Part shown: piece by piece, positions 8,224 through 16,931 of the stretch | Numbering within the stretch: the stretch's first letter is position 1 | Layout: every line of letters starts with the position of its first letter | Assembly (NCBI GenBank): GCA_964602895.1 | Contig: CAZRTG010000034.1 | Location: 1-24,030, forward strand | Source: JAWXBM01 sp964602895 | Lineage (GTDB): Bacteria > Pseudomonadota > Gammaproteobacteria > Xanthomonadales > SZUA-36 | DNA: 24,030 bases | Direction: 5' to 3' | Notes under the pieces: model-generated | Told to the model about the DNA's origin: nothing | The model's database searches: none | What the model saw: only the letters and a program-made list of their open reading frames with translations | Translations under genes and position numbers: made by a program

Positions 8224-8739
8224 ATGAAAATCAATAAACGTAGCGCATCCAGATTCAATACAGCAGTAATCGTTTTGGCTGGATTGCTGTTTTCAGGCGT
8301 CAGTTCGGGCGGCCCTTTGTTAGCAGCTGAACGGATAGAACAGCCTGGAAGCCAGGAAATTACGGTTTACAAAACCGAGTCATGCGGGTGTTGCACCCTG
8401 TGGGTAGAGCATCTGGAGGCATCCGGGTTCCAGGTAAAAATTGAATCGGTAGTTGAGACCCGTACCATAAGTGCTGCCTTGGGCATACCGCCTCAACTCG
8501 CCTCCTGTCATACAGCGGTGGCTGGCGGTTATTGGATTGAAGGCCACGTTCCTGCCGATGTAGTACAGAAATTACTTTCTGAAAAACCAACCGGGATCAA
8601 GGGCATCAGCGTACCCGGCATGCCTGCCGGTTCACCGGGAATGGAATCACCGTACCCGGTTCGCTACCAGATTTTAAGTGTTGATGACAAAGGTTCAGTC
8701 GGGGTTTATGCAACCCGGGACGGCAAAAGTCAGCCGTGA
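8224..8739 (+). CDS. DUF411 periplasmic protein, putative copper binding
   Basis: This 171-residue protein has a signal peptide in about residues 1-35 (hydrophobic run 14-24, LLAA-ER end). The DUF411 domain follows, beginning ITVYKTESCGCCTLWVEHLEASGF with C54, C56 and C57, then SCHTA (C95, H96) and EGHVPAD (H108). The core resembles a thioredoxin-like fold, and the family is repeatedly found in copper and silver resistance clusters. Its biochemical activity is poorly defined, with metal binding the usual proposal. The second half has Met-containing PGMPAGSPGMESP (M133, M140). An AGGAAAT ribosome site precedes the ATG. It lies 47 bp after cusA with no terminator between, so it is probably in the same operon. 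Confidence 0.88.
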   Translation: MKINKRSASRFNTAVIVLAGLLFSGVSSGGPLLAAERIEQPGSQEITVYKTESCGCCTLWVEHLEASGFQVKIESVVETRTISAALGIPPQLASCHTAVAGGYWIEGHVPADVVQKLLSEKPTGIKGISVPGMPAGSPGMESPYPVRYQILSVDDKGSVGVYATRDGKSQP

Positions 8740-8792
8740 AGCCTGACTACATTTGGGTTCTATAACGTTAGTTTTCGAAGCAAAGGAATACC

Positions 8793-9395
8793 ATGAAGCT
8801 TATCAGCAAAATTATTTTGGGTGCTGTAATCGTGGCGCTGGGAGCGGTCGGGTTTGCCTACTCCGGCCTGTATAACGTCAGTGCTTTAACGGAACATAGC
8901 GGTCTGACCAACCGGCTCCTAACTACTACATCCCGCAAGTCCATACAGCGTCAGGCACAAAACGTTGAGGTGCCTGATCTCACTGATGAAAAGCTGATAC
9001 TGGCCGGCGTGAACGATTATCAAGCGATGTGTATTGCGTGTCATGGCGGCCCGGGTATCCGGCCCGAACCGGTTGGCAAAGGTCTGAACCCACCGCCAAA
9101 TAACCTGGCTGAGTCTGCCAAGCGCATGACTGCAGCAGAGCTGTTTTGGGTCACAAAAAATGGCGTCAGGATGACCGGGATGCCGGCCTGGGGAGCTACT
9201 CACGAGGATGCTGAAATTTGGCCGGTTGTTGCGTTTCTTACCACGCTGCCGGAGCTGGATTCAGATCAGTATCAATCGCTGTTGACGCAGGCTGATGGTA
9301 TGGGTCATCACGCTGCGGACAGCGATCATTCGCACGAAGGTACAGAACACAATTCAAAAGCAGAAGCGGAAAGCCATCATGACCACCAGCATTGA
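8793..9395 (+). CDS. Membrane-anchored c-type cytochrome with His-rich tail
   Basis: This 200-residue class I cytochrome c has an N-terminal hydrophobic anchor or signal at about 5-24. Its single heme-binding motif is CIACH at 80-84, and the likely axial methionine is M130 in TGMPAWG (M127 is a less likely alternative). The fold continues through the C-terminal helix EIWPVVAFLTTLPEL. Residues 171-200 are not part of the cytochrome fold and hold nine histidines in thirty residues, ending SHHDHQH, which suggests metal binding. AAAGGAA precedes the ATG. The gene overlaps the following TolC gene by 17 bp. A role as electron acceptor or donor for Cu(I)/Cu(II) conversion in this operon is inference. 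Confidence 0.9.
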   Translation: MKLISKIILGAVIVALGAVGFAYSGLYNVSALTEHSGLTNRLLTTTSRKSIQRQAQNVEVPDLTDEKLILAGVNDYQAMCIACHGGPGIRPEPVGKGLNPPPNNLAESAKRMTAAELFWVTKNGVRMTGMPAWGATHEDAEIWPVVAFLTTLPELDSDQYQSLLTQADGMGHHAADSDHSHEGTEHNSKAEAESHHDHQH

Positions 9396-10995
9396 TATTT
9401 GTCCCATGCGTCAAACCACACACCGTCAAAGCCAGGCAAAAAAGGGAGGAGCGGCGATAAATCCCTGGTCGATCGGTTGGCGGGCATTTTTGCCACTGAC
9501 ACTGCTGGTGGCTGGCTGTGCCGCAGTGCCGAATGATCTGGGTCGCAGCGATGTTGATCAAATGCTCTCAGACAGGGGAACCCAGGTGCCGGTGACTGTT
9601 GATACGGCAGAATCGGAACAGCTATTGTCTGGTTTACTCGGTGAACCTCTCACGGCTGAAAGTGCGGTTCGCATCGCGCTCATCAATAACCCGGATCTTG
9701 AGGCGGCTTATGCCCGTTTGGGTTTTGGTGCGGCTGATGTGTATGAGGCGGGGCGTATTCGGAACCCGGTGTTCAGTTTTTCAATTTTGAATCCCAATAT
9801 GGCGGGTGATCAGGACAAGCTGACATTGGGTCTGGCAGCGTCCTTTACGGACCTGATTACGCTCAAGTCGCGCAAGCGCCTTTCCCAAGGCGCTTTTGCG
9901 GTACTGAAGCAGTCTATTGGTGACCAGGTTTTGCATATGGCTGCAGAAACGGCCATCGCTTATTACGATTATGTTTCAGCGCAGCAAGTGGCCGCATTGC
10001 GCTGGCAAACCGCCAAGGCAGCTGAGTTGTCCGCCACGTTGGCCGGACGCTATTTTGATGCAGGTAATATCACTGCGCGGGAGTTGGCCATGCAACGGGC
10101 AGAAGCTTCCGAGGCACGGCTCACGGCCCTGGATGCGGATGTCGAGGCCTTTATTGCCCGTACGGAACTGGCCAAAAACCTGGGTCTCTCGGTGGGAGCA
10201 GAATGGTCCGTTCCGGCTCAACTGCAACTGCCCCCTTTGGAGCAGCAGGACCAGATGGCCCTGCTTGAATTGGCCCGTAAGTCCCGCCTTGATCTGGCAG
10301 CTGCCCGGGCCAGGACCGATGTGCTGGCAGATAGCCTGGGTGTGATCAACTGGACCCGCTGGCTGGGGGATCTGGAAGTCGGGATCGAACGCGAGCGGGA
10401 AACCGATGGCGCACGATTGACCGGACCAACACTGTCCTGGGAGATTCCTGTATTCAACACGCAGCAGGATCAGGTGTTGCGCGCCAATGCGGATTTGCAG
10501 ATGGCCATTGCTGAAGTCAGGCGACTGACCATTGCTGTAGATAATGAGGTGAGGCTTGCCTTTGCAGCCATGCAAAATGCGCAAACACGTGTGACTGAAA
10601 TTCGTGAGGTGCTGATTCCGCAGCGGATGGAGACGGTGGAACAGGCACAGCTGGAAGTGAACTACATGTTCATTGGTGTTTTTGAATTGATCACTCTGAA
10701 ACGGGATGAATACGATACCTACCAGAACTACCTGGAATCCATTCGGGACTACTGGGTCAGTCGAACACAGCTGGGTCTGGCGGTGGGTAATGAACTGCCG
10801 ACAACCGGCGCTGCATATTCAAGCCTTATTGACGTAGAAGAGTTCATCCGCCCGCAAGAACCCGCCATGGATCACAGCATGCACGACACGATGGATCACA
10901 GTCAGCATGAATCAATGAACAAAGAGATGGGTGAACCCATGGATCACAGCCAGCATGGCGCCATGGAAGATACGGATAACGGAGAAAGACAATGA
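9379..10995 (+). CDS. TolC-family outer membrane lipoprotein with Met/His-rich tail
   Basis: This is a second outer-membrane-factor protein, about 538 residues from ATG 9379. A lipobox LVAGC puts the lipidated cysteine at residue 47, which gives an unusually long N-region; ATG 9406 is an alternative start but lacks a ribosome site. The OEP repeats are recognisable: ESAVRIALINNPDLEAAYARLGF, an ANADLQMAIAEVRRL segment and a C-terminal helix pair with SIRDYWVSRTQLGLAVG. Residues 497-538 form an added tail with three MDHS(M/Q)H repeats at 497, 505 and 521. This type of protein commonly precedes copper oxidases. It may be a second duct for the pump or a copper-binding accessory. Its stop overlaps the oxidase start by 4 bp. 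Confidence 0.88.
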   Translation: MTTSIDICPMRQTTHRQSQAKKGGAAINPWSIGWRAFLPLTLLVAGCAAVPNDLGRSDVDQMLSDRGTQVPVTVDTAESEQLLSGLLGEPLTAESAVRIALINNPDLEAAYARLGFGAADVYEAGRIRNPVFSFSILNPNMAGDQDKLTLGLAASFTDLITLKSRKRLSQGAFAVLKQSIGDQVLHMAAETAIAYYDYVSAQQVAALRWQTAKAAELSATLAGRYFDAGNITARELAMQRAEASEARLTALDADVEAFIARTELAKNLGLSVGAEWSVPAQLQLPPLEQQDQMALLELARKSRLDLAAARARTDVLADSLGVINWTRWLGDLEVGIERERETDGARLTGPTLSWEIPVFNTQQDQVLRANADLQMAIAEVRRLTIAVDNEVRLAFAAMQNAQTRVTEIREVLIPQRMETVEQAQLEVNYMFIGVFELITLKRDEYDTYQNYLESIRDYWVSRTQLGLAVGNELPTTGAAYSSLIDVEEFIRPQEPAMDHSMHDTMDHSQHESMNKEMGEPMDHSQHGAMEDTDNGERQ

Positions 10996-12296
10996 CCTCA
11001 AGACGCCAATTTCTGACTTACACCGGTGCGAGTGCCATGGCGATTGCAGTAGGCCCCGTAAGCGGACAGGTGAGTGCCACCGATGCACCAAGGGCACCAA
11101 CTGCGGGGAAATCCGGAGATTACCTTCCGGTACAAACGCTCAATGGCTGGACACTGCCGTTTACCATGAAAGACGGGGTAAAAGTGTTTCATCTGGTGGC
11201 TGAAGAAGTGGACCATGAATTCGCACCAGGTACCACGGCAAAATGTTGGGGGTACAATGGCAGCACACCCGGGCCAACGATCGAGGCTGTTGAAGGCGAT
11301 CGGGTACGCATTCTGGTGACCAACAACCTGAAAGAGCATACCTCGATACACTGGCATGGCCTGCTTTTACCCAATGGCATGGATGGTGTGAGTGGCCTGA
11401 CTCAACCGTCTATCCAGCCCGGCGAAACGTTCGCCTATGAATTCGAACTGCTTCAGCACGGTACACATATGTATCACCCGCATGCCGATGAGATGGTGCA
11501 ACTGGCTGTCGGTATGATGGGCATGTTCATCATTCATCCCAAAGCGGGTGAAGCAGTCCCCATTGATCGTGACTATTGCCTGATGCTGCATAACTGGGCC
11601 TTGCACCCGGGCACCTACCGACCGGACCCCTCGATCATGGTGGATTTTGATTTATGGACCTTCAACAGCAAGGTGTTTCCTGCTATCGATCCATTGGTGG
11701 CGCGAACCGGGGATCGGGTTCGTGTGCGCATTGGCAATTTGTCGATGTGGAATCACCCCATGCACATGCATGGAGTGCAATTCCAGGTGACGGGCTCGGA
11801 TGGCGGGCGTTGGCCGCAAAGCCAGTGGCGCTCCGAAGTGACGGAAATTGTTGGGGTAGGGCAGGTGCGTGATCTTGAATTTACTGCCGTGCCCGGCGAC
11901 TGGGCCTTTCATTGCCACATGGTCCATCACACAATGAATGCCATGGGTCACAAAATTCCCAATACCATCGGTGTTGACCAAAGCGGTGTTGATCGGGAAA
12001 TCCAGCAAATGCTGCCCGGTTTCATGGCCATGGGCAAAGACGGGATGGCCGAACATACGGACCATGTAGAAATGGGCCATATGCAGGGTCCTGCCAACAC
12101 CTTGCCCATGATGATGGGCCTAGGACCCTACGGAAACCTGGAGATGGGCGGGATGTTTACGGTCATTAAGGTTCGGGATGACCTCGCGCCGGGGGATTAC
12201 CGCGACCCTGGCTGGTTCAAGGCACCCAAAGGAACCGTTGCTTCACGAGTCAGCAGCGATCCGAATTTTGGAAGCCCCCACCGCAGAAAGGGCTAG
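10992..12296 (+). CDS. Tat-exported multicopper oxidase
   Basis: This 434-residue blue copper oxidase probably oxidises toxic periplasmic Cu(I) to Cu(II). A twin-arginine signal (SRRQFL at 3-8, hydrophobic stretch to about 28) implies export after folding. All four copper-ligand clusters are present: HWHG at 120-123, HMYHPH at 159-164, HPMHMHG at 255-261 and HCHMVHHTMNAM at 307-318. C308, H313 and axial M318 would form the type 1 site, with the other histidines forming the trinuclear centre. Residues about 340-390 are Met/His-rich. GGAGAAAG lies just before the start. It is the last gene of the copper operon, and its stop shares CTAG with the opposing acyl-CoA dehydrogenase stop. Confidence 0.94.
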   Translation: MTSRRQFLTYTGASAMAIAVGPVSGQVSATDAPRAPTAGKSGDYLPVQTLNGWTLPFTMKDGVKVFHLVAEEVDHEFAPGTTAKCWGYNGSTPGPTIEAVEGDRVRILVTNNLKEHTSIHWHGLLLPNGMDGVSGLTQPSIQPGETFAYEFELLQHGTHMYHPHADEMVQLAVGMMGMFIIHPKAGEAVPIDRDYCLMLHNWALHPGTYRPDPSIMVDFDLWTFNSKVFPAIDPLVARTGDRVRVRIGNLSMWNHPMHMHGVQFQVTGSDGGRWPQSQWRSEVTEIVGVGQVRDLEFTAVPGDWAFHCHMVHHTMNAMGHKIPNTIGVDQSGVDREIQQMLPGFMAMGKDGMAEHTDHVEMGHMQGPANTLPMMMGLGPYGNLEMGGMFTVIKVRDDLAPGDYRDPGWFKAPKGTVASRVSSDPNFGSPHRRKG

Positions 12297-13462
12297 TCTT
12301 TCATCAGTTGCCGCTCATCGAGGCCAATGCTGCGGGCGATGATTTCTTTCATGATCTCGGTGCTGCCGGCGTAGATGCGTGAAACGCGGGCGTCGGTGAA
12401 CATATGCGAGATGCGGTATTCGGACATGTAGCCCGCGCCGCCATGGAGTTGCACGCACTCGTCCATCACCCGGGATTCGACTTCGGTGTTGTGGTATTTC
12501 AACTCGGCGGCCAGCTCTGCCGTCAGCTTGCCGTCGTTGTGCAGCAGCACGCATTGGTCGGTAAAGGTTTGCGCCACATCCAGCTGGGTGCGCAATTCCG
12601 CCATCTTGAAGCGGGTATTCTGGAATGCGGCGATGGGGCGGCCAAAAGCCTTGCGCTCAAGGATGTAAGGCATGGTGATATCAAAGGCGACTTGCGCATG
12701 GCACAAGGCCTGGCTGCCACTGATCAAACGCTCTTCGGCCAGAAAATGCATCAGGTTGTAGAAGCCGCGTTGTGGGTCACCCAATACATTCTCGGCAGGT
12801 ACGCGTACATTTTCGAAAAACAGTTCAGCGGTGTCCTGGGCTTTGAGACCCATTTTCTTGAGGTTGCGGCCACGCTGGAAACCGGGCATATCGGCGGCTA
12901 CCACAAACAGGCCCAGGCCATGACGTTGGTCCGGCACCGTCCGGGCTGCCACCAGGAAATGCGTGCCGTTGATGCCATTGGAAATAAAGGTTTTGGAGCC
13001 ATTGATGATCCAGTCATCACCGTCCCGCACGGCACGGGTTTTGATACCGGAAACATCGCTGCCGGCACCGGGTTCGGTCATGGCAATGCCCAGAATGGCC
13101 TCACCCGTGATGCATTGAGGTATCAGTTTGTCCTTCAGGGCTTCGCTGCCCAGCTCACCGATATAAGGTCCGACCAGACGGCTGTGTAGTGTCAGGAACA
13201 GGCCCGGATCGGCATGGCGTATGGTTTCTTCCGCTACGATCAGCTCGAAGCGGAAATCCTTCAGGCCCAGGCCGCCGTATTTCTCATCGGCCCACATGAA
13301 CAGCAGGCCTTGTTCGCCTGCCTTGAGAAAGGCTTCTTTGTCACAACAACCCTGTTCGCGCCAACGTTCCACCTGGGGCTCATATTCAGCCTGCATAAAA
13401 CGCCGTACCTGATCACGGAACAGGTCGTGTTCTTCCTCGAAGATCAGTCTTTGCATGGCCAT
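12293..13462 (-). CDS. Acyl-CoA dehydrogenase (long-chain/isovaleryl-type)
   Basis: This 389-residue FAD enzyme catalyses the first step of beta-oxidation, acyl-CoA to trans-2-enoyl-CoA. Family signatures are AMTEPGAGSDVSGIKT at 127-142, WIINGSKTFISNG at 151-163, ERKAFGRPI in the helical domain and QLHGGAGYMSEY near the end. The position that carries the catalytic Glu in medium- and short-chain enzymes (IYEGT) is Ala here (IYAGSTEI). Instead E244 in LAEERL matches the long-chain and isovaleryl-CoA dehydrogenase catalytic position, so the enzyme should be active. GGAG lies 11 bases before the ATG. It is 17 bp downstream of the fused hydratase/dehydrogenase and is the last gene of the operon. 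Exact chain-length preference cannot be read. Confidence 0.93.
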   Translation of the reverse strand: MAMQRLIFEEEHDLFRDQVRRFMQAEYEPQVERWREQGCCDKEAFLKAGEQGLLFMWADEKYGGLGLKDFRFELIVAEETIRHADPGLFLTLHSRLVGPYIGELGSEALKDKLIPQCITGEAILGIAMTEPGAGSDVSGIKTRAVRDGDDWIINGSKTFISNGINGTHFLVAARTVPDQRHGLGLFVVAADMPGFQRGRNLKKMGLKAQDTAELFFENVRVPAENVLGDPQRGFYNLMHFLAEERLISGSQALCHAQVAFDITMPYILERKAFGRPIAAFQNTRFKMAELRTQLDVAQTFTDQCVLLHNDGKLTAELAAELKYHNTEVESRVMDECVQLHGGAGYMSEYRISHMFTDARVSRIYAGSTEIMKEIIARSIGLDERQLMKD

Positions 13463-13479
13463 ATTTTGCAGTTCTCCAA

Positions 13480-15642
13480 TCAGGCAGTGGCTTTGGCTAC
13501 GGGGTAAAACGCTTCACCGGCTTTAGCGCGTGCTCGCAACTCCTTGGAAACCTTGAATCGCTCACCATAAGCCTTGGCCAGTTCATCGCATTCTTCAACA
13601 AAACGCGCGATGCCGATGGTGTCTATATAAGACAAAGCACCGCCGGTCCAGGCCGGAAAACCGATGCCGAAAATGGAGCCGATATCGCCATCTTCGGGAT
13701 GGCTGAGTACGCCTTCCTCCAGGCAACGAGCCGATTCCAACGCCTGCCGATGCAGCAAACGCTGTTTCACGTGCTCGACGGAAGGTTGTTCGGCAGCCTG
13801 TGGAAAATGTTCAGCCAGTCCGGGCCAAAGATGTTTTTTTGCATCCTTGGGATAGTCATAGAAACCCTTGCCGTTCTTTTTACCCATGCGGCCCAGTTCC
13901 GTCACCATTTTCTGGGTGATTTCCTCCGAGGGATCACTGGGGTAGGGCCGGCCCAGCGCTTCAGCCGTTGCCAGGCCGACTTTTACGCCCAGTTCCAGGC
14001 TGACTTCATCGCTGACCGCCAAGGGGCCTACCGGCATACCGGCCATTTTTGCGGCATTTTCGATCAGGGCCGGATTCACGCCTTCCGCCAGCATGCGTAT
14101 GCCTTCGCTGGTAAAGGTGCCAAACACCCGGCTGGTGAAAAAGCCGCGACTGTCATTGACCACGATCGGGGTTTTTCGGATCTGCTGGATAAAGTCCAGA
14201 CTGCGGGCGATGGCTTCAGCGGAGGTCTTTTCGCCCACGATCACTTCCACCAGAGGCATCTTGTCTACCGGCGAGAAAAAGTGAATGCCAATGAACGACT
14301 CGGGACGCTTCGATGCTTTGGCCAGCCCCGTGATCGGCAGGGTGGAGGTGTTACTGGCAAAAATTGCCGTTTCCGGAATCACTGCTTCGGTTTTTGCGGT
14401 GACTTCTGCCTTGATCCCGGCGTTTTCAAATACCGCTTCGATCACCAGATCGCAGCCCTCAAGCAGGGCGTAGTTGGTGGTCGGGGTGATTTTTTCCAAT
14501 AAAGCGGCTTTTTTGGCTTCGGTGGATTTGCTGCGTGAAATGGCCTTGTCCAGCAAACCGGCAGAATAGGCTTTGCCTTTTTCGGCATTGGCCTGGTCGG
14601 TATCGAGCAAGACCACATCCATACCGGCTTTGGCTGAAACATAGGCAATGCCTGCGCCCATCATGCCGGCACCGAGGATTCCAAGTTTTTTGACTGCCGA
14701 TTTTTCAATGCCGGCAGGCCGTCGTGCCAGTTTGTCGGCTGCGCCTTTGTGCACGAACAGGGTGCGCATCAGGTTGCGCGACACCGGACCCGCCAGCAAT
14801 TTGCCGAAGTACTGGGATTCGATATCAAGGCCCGCGTCGATAGGCACGATGCAACCTTCGTAGATGGCTGACAGGGCCGAAATCGGTGCCGGGTAGTTGT
14901 GCTGGGTTTTGCCAGCCACCAAGGATGCGCCCACCATGTAATTCTGGGCATTCTTCGGTGTCATGGCGCCCGCACCACCAGGGACGCGATAGCCTTTCTT
15001 GTCCCAGGGCTGTTCGGCATCACCGGTATTCAGCACCCATTGCCGTGCGCGCTCCACTATCTCGGCCACCGGCGCGACTTCGTGCACAAGGCCTGAGGCC
15101 AGTGCCTGGTCGGGGGTCTGGTTGATGCATTGCAGAATCATCGGCAGGGCGGCTTCAACACCAATCAATCGGGGTGTGCGTTGGGTGCCACCGGCACCCG
15201 GTATCAGGCCGATGTTGACTTCGGGGAAGCCTAGTACCGCTCCTGTGTCGTTGGCCAGTACACGGTAATGACAGGCCAGGCAGACTTCCAGTCCACCGCC
15301 CAGGGCCAGGCCGTTGATGGCCACGGCAATGGGCTTGCCACAGGTTTCCATTTTGCGCAGCCGCAGGTTCAGATCGCGACTGAAATTGGCCGCTTCCTGT
15401 TCGCTGATGCCGCGGTCATAGGCCGTGACCATATCCTTGATGTCGGCACCGGCAATAAAGGCCTTTTTGGCTGAAGTGATCACAGCACCTTTGACGCTCG
15501 CGTCACCGGCCACACGGTCGACCAAATGATCGAGGTCGTCCATCAGCTCGGGCGTGAGCACATTCATGGACTTGCCCGGCAAGTCGATGGTGAGTAAGGC
15601 GATACCGTCTTTATCTACCGCGTATTGAATCGTCGTTGTCAT
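13480..15642 (-). CDS. Bifunctional enoyl-CoA hydratase / 3-hydroxyacyl-CoA dehydrogenase (FadB/FadJ type)
   Basis: This 720-residue fusion carries out steps two and three of beta-oxidation. The N-terminal crotonase domain (about 5-195) has the oxyanion-hole IAGADIKDM at 63-71 and GGGLE with E119, plus FPE with E141, matching the two catalytic glutamates of E. coli FadB (E119, E139). The NAD-binding domain starts at KLGILGAGMMGAG (319-331), with catalytic His in HFFSPVDKMPLVEVI (H454). The C-terminal dehydrogenase helical domains complete the protein. A TTG at 15681 would extend it by 13 residues and overlap the thiolase, but ATG 15642 gives the family-like start MTTTIQYAV. FadB and FadJ cannot be distinguished safely. 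Confidence 0.94.
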   Translation of the reverse strand: MTTTIQYAVDKDGIALLTIDLPGKSMNVLTPELMDDLDHLVDRVAGDASVKGAVITSAKKAFIAGADIKDMVTAYDRGISEQEAANFSRDLNLRLRKMETCGKPIAVAINGLALGGGLEVCLACHYRVLANDTGAVLGFPEVNIGLIPGAGGTQRTPRLIGVEAALPMILQCINQTPDQALASGLVHEVAPVAEIVERARQWVLNTGDAEQPWDKKGYRVPGGAGAMTPKNAQNYMVGASLVAGKTQHNYPAPISALSAIYEGCIVPIDAGLDIESQYFGKLLAGPVSRNLMRTLFVHKGAADKLARRPAGIEKSAVKKLGILGAGMMGAGIAYVSAKAGMDVVLLDTDQANAEKGKAYSAGLLDKAISRSKSTEAKKAALLEKITPTTNYALLEGCDLVIEAVFENAGIKAEVTAKTEAVIPETAIFASNTSTLPITGLAKASKRPESFIGIHFFSPVDKMPLVEVIVGEKTSAEAIARSLDFIQQIRKTPIVVNDSRGFFTSRVFGTFTSEGIRMLAEGVNPALIENAAKMAGMPVGPLAVSDEVSLELGVKVGLATAEALGRPYPSDPSEEITQKMVTELGRMGKKNGKGFYDYPKDAKKHLWPGLAEHFPQAAEQPSVEHVKQRLLHRQALESARCLEEGVLSHPEDGDIGSIFGIGFPAWTGGALSYIDTIGIARFVEECDELAKAYGERFKVSKELRARAKAGEAFYPVAKATA

Positions 15643-15677
15643 ATTCTTTATCTCTGTTCTGTAGTTCGTTGTCGCGT

Positions 15678-16886
15678 TCAAACGCGCTCAATGATGGTGG
15701 CAGTACCCATGCCGGCGCCGATGCACAGGGTGATCAGTGCTGTTCCCAGATTGCGGCGTTCCAACTCGTCCAGTACCGTGCCGAGAATCATGGCACCGGT
15801 TGCGCCCAGTGGGTGGCCCATCGCAATGGCACCGCCGTTTACGTTGATCTTGTCATGCGGAATATTGAGCTGCTGCATATAACGCAGCACCACAGCGGCA
15901 AAAGCTTCGTTCAGCTCGAACAGGTCGATATCGGCGGTACTCATACCGGCACGCTGCAAAACTTTTTCAGTAGCCGGTGCCGGGCCGGTCAGCATGATGG
16001 TAGGCTCGGAGCCGATTGATGCAAATGCACGGATTCGGGCACGAGGCTTCAGGCCCATGCGCTTGCCGGCCTCGCTGTTGCCCACCAGCACTGCGGCAGC
16101 ACCATCGACTATGCCGCTGGAATTTGCTGCGGTGTGTCTGTGGTCAATGAATTCAACTTGTGGGTAACGTTGCAGCGCAACGGCATCGAAACCACCCTGT
16201 TCGCCCGGAATGGTGAATGCAGGATTGAGTCCGGCCAGGCTTTCCAGCGTGGAGTCCGGTCGCATGTGCTCGTCGTGGTCCAGGACCACTTCGCCAATAT
16301 GATTGTGGATGGCCAGCACGGAATTCTTGAAATAACCCTGCTTCCAGGCATGCGCCGCTCGCTGCTGGCTGGCAAGTGCGTAGGTATCCAGATCGGTGCG
16401 TGAAAAACCGTCCAGGGTGGCAATCAGATCGGCACTGATGCCCTGGGGAACAAAATAGGTGTCGTAAGCCACTTGCGGATCGGTTGCCCAGGCACCGCCA
16501 TCAGAACCCATGGGGACCCGTGACATGCATTCAACACCACCGCCAATGGCGGCATCGGACTGACCCGACATCACTTGAGCCGCAGCGGTATTAACCGCTT
16601 CGAGACCCGATGCGCAAAACCGGTTGAGTTGCTTACCCGGGACCGTTTCAGCATAACCGGCGTTGATGGCCGCCACCCGGGCAATGTCTGCGCCTTGCTC
16701 GCCAACGGGAGTAACGCAGCCGAATACCACGTCATCAATCAGGCCGGTATCCAGTGAATTGCGGTCGCGCAAAGCAGACAACACCTGGCTGGAGAGGTTG
16801 ATGGGTGTAATGCCATGCAGGGCACCACTGGGCCGTCCGCGGCCGCGGGGTGAGCGCACGTGGTCGAAAATGAATGCATCTGTCAT
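15678..16886 (-). CDS. Acetyl-CoA C-acyltransferase (thiolase)
   Basis: This 402-residue thiolase performs the last step of beta-oxidation, cleaving 3-ketoacyl-CoA with CoA. The nucleophilic Cys is C91 in NRFCASGLEAVN. H358 in GGAIAMGHPLGATGA and C388 in CIGAGMGTATI complete the active site, and their 30-residue spacing equals that in the model thiolase of Zoogloea. ANSSGIVDGAAAV is also conserved. I used the ATG at 16886 (MTDAFIFDHVRSPRGRG, a standard family start with AGAGG upstream) rather than the longer frame opening at 16931. It lies between the TetR gene (45-bp gap) and the hydratase/dehydrogenase gene (35-bp gap). A biosynthetic acetoacetyl-CoA thiolase is possible but less likely in this operon. 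Confidence 0.94.
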   Translation of the reverse strand: MTDAFIFDHVRSPRGRGRPSGALHGITPINLSSQVLSALRDRNSLDTGLIDDVVFGCVTPVGEQGADIARVAAINAGYAETVPGKQLNRFCASGLEAVNTAAAQVMSGQSDAAIGGGVECMSRVPMGSDGGAWATDPQVAYDTYFVPQGISADLIATLDGFSRTDLDTYALASQQRAAHAWKQGYFKNSVLAIHNHIGEVVLDHDEHMRPDSTLESLAGLNPAFTIPGEQGGFDAVALQRYPQVEFIDHRHTAANSSGIVDGAAAVLVGNSEAGKRMGLKPRARIRAFASIGSEPTIMLTGPAPATEKVLQRAGMSTADIDLFELNEAFAAVVLRYMQQLNIPHDKINVNGGAIAMGHPLGATGAMILGTVLDELERRNLGTALITLCIGAGMGTATIIERV

Positions 16887-16931
16887 AAAGTAGCCTCTAC
16901 TTGCCGCGGGTGGGCGGCGTGATTGAATCAT

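Noticed and set aside
12404..13189. 261-codon + strand frame opposite the acyl-CoA dehydrogenase
   Set aside because: Lies entirely within a gene with full family signatures on the other strand.
13699..14502. 267-codon + strand frame opposite the hydratase/dehydrogenase gene
   Set aside because: Shadow frame; the - strand gene has all catalytic residues.
15643..15681. TTG start extending the hydratase/dehydrogenase gene
   Set aside because: It would overlap the thiolase stop, and the added residues are not family-like.
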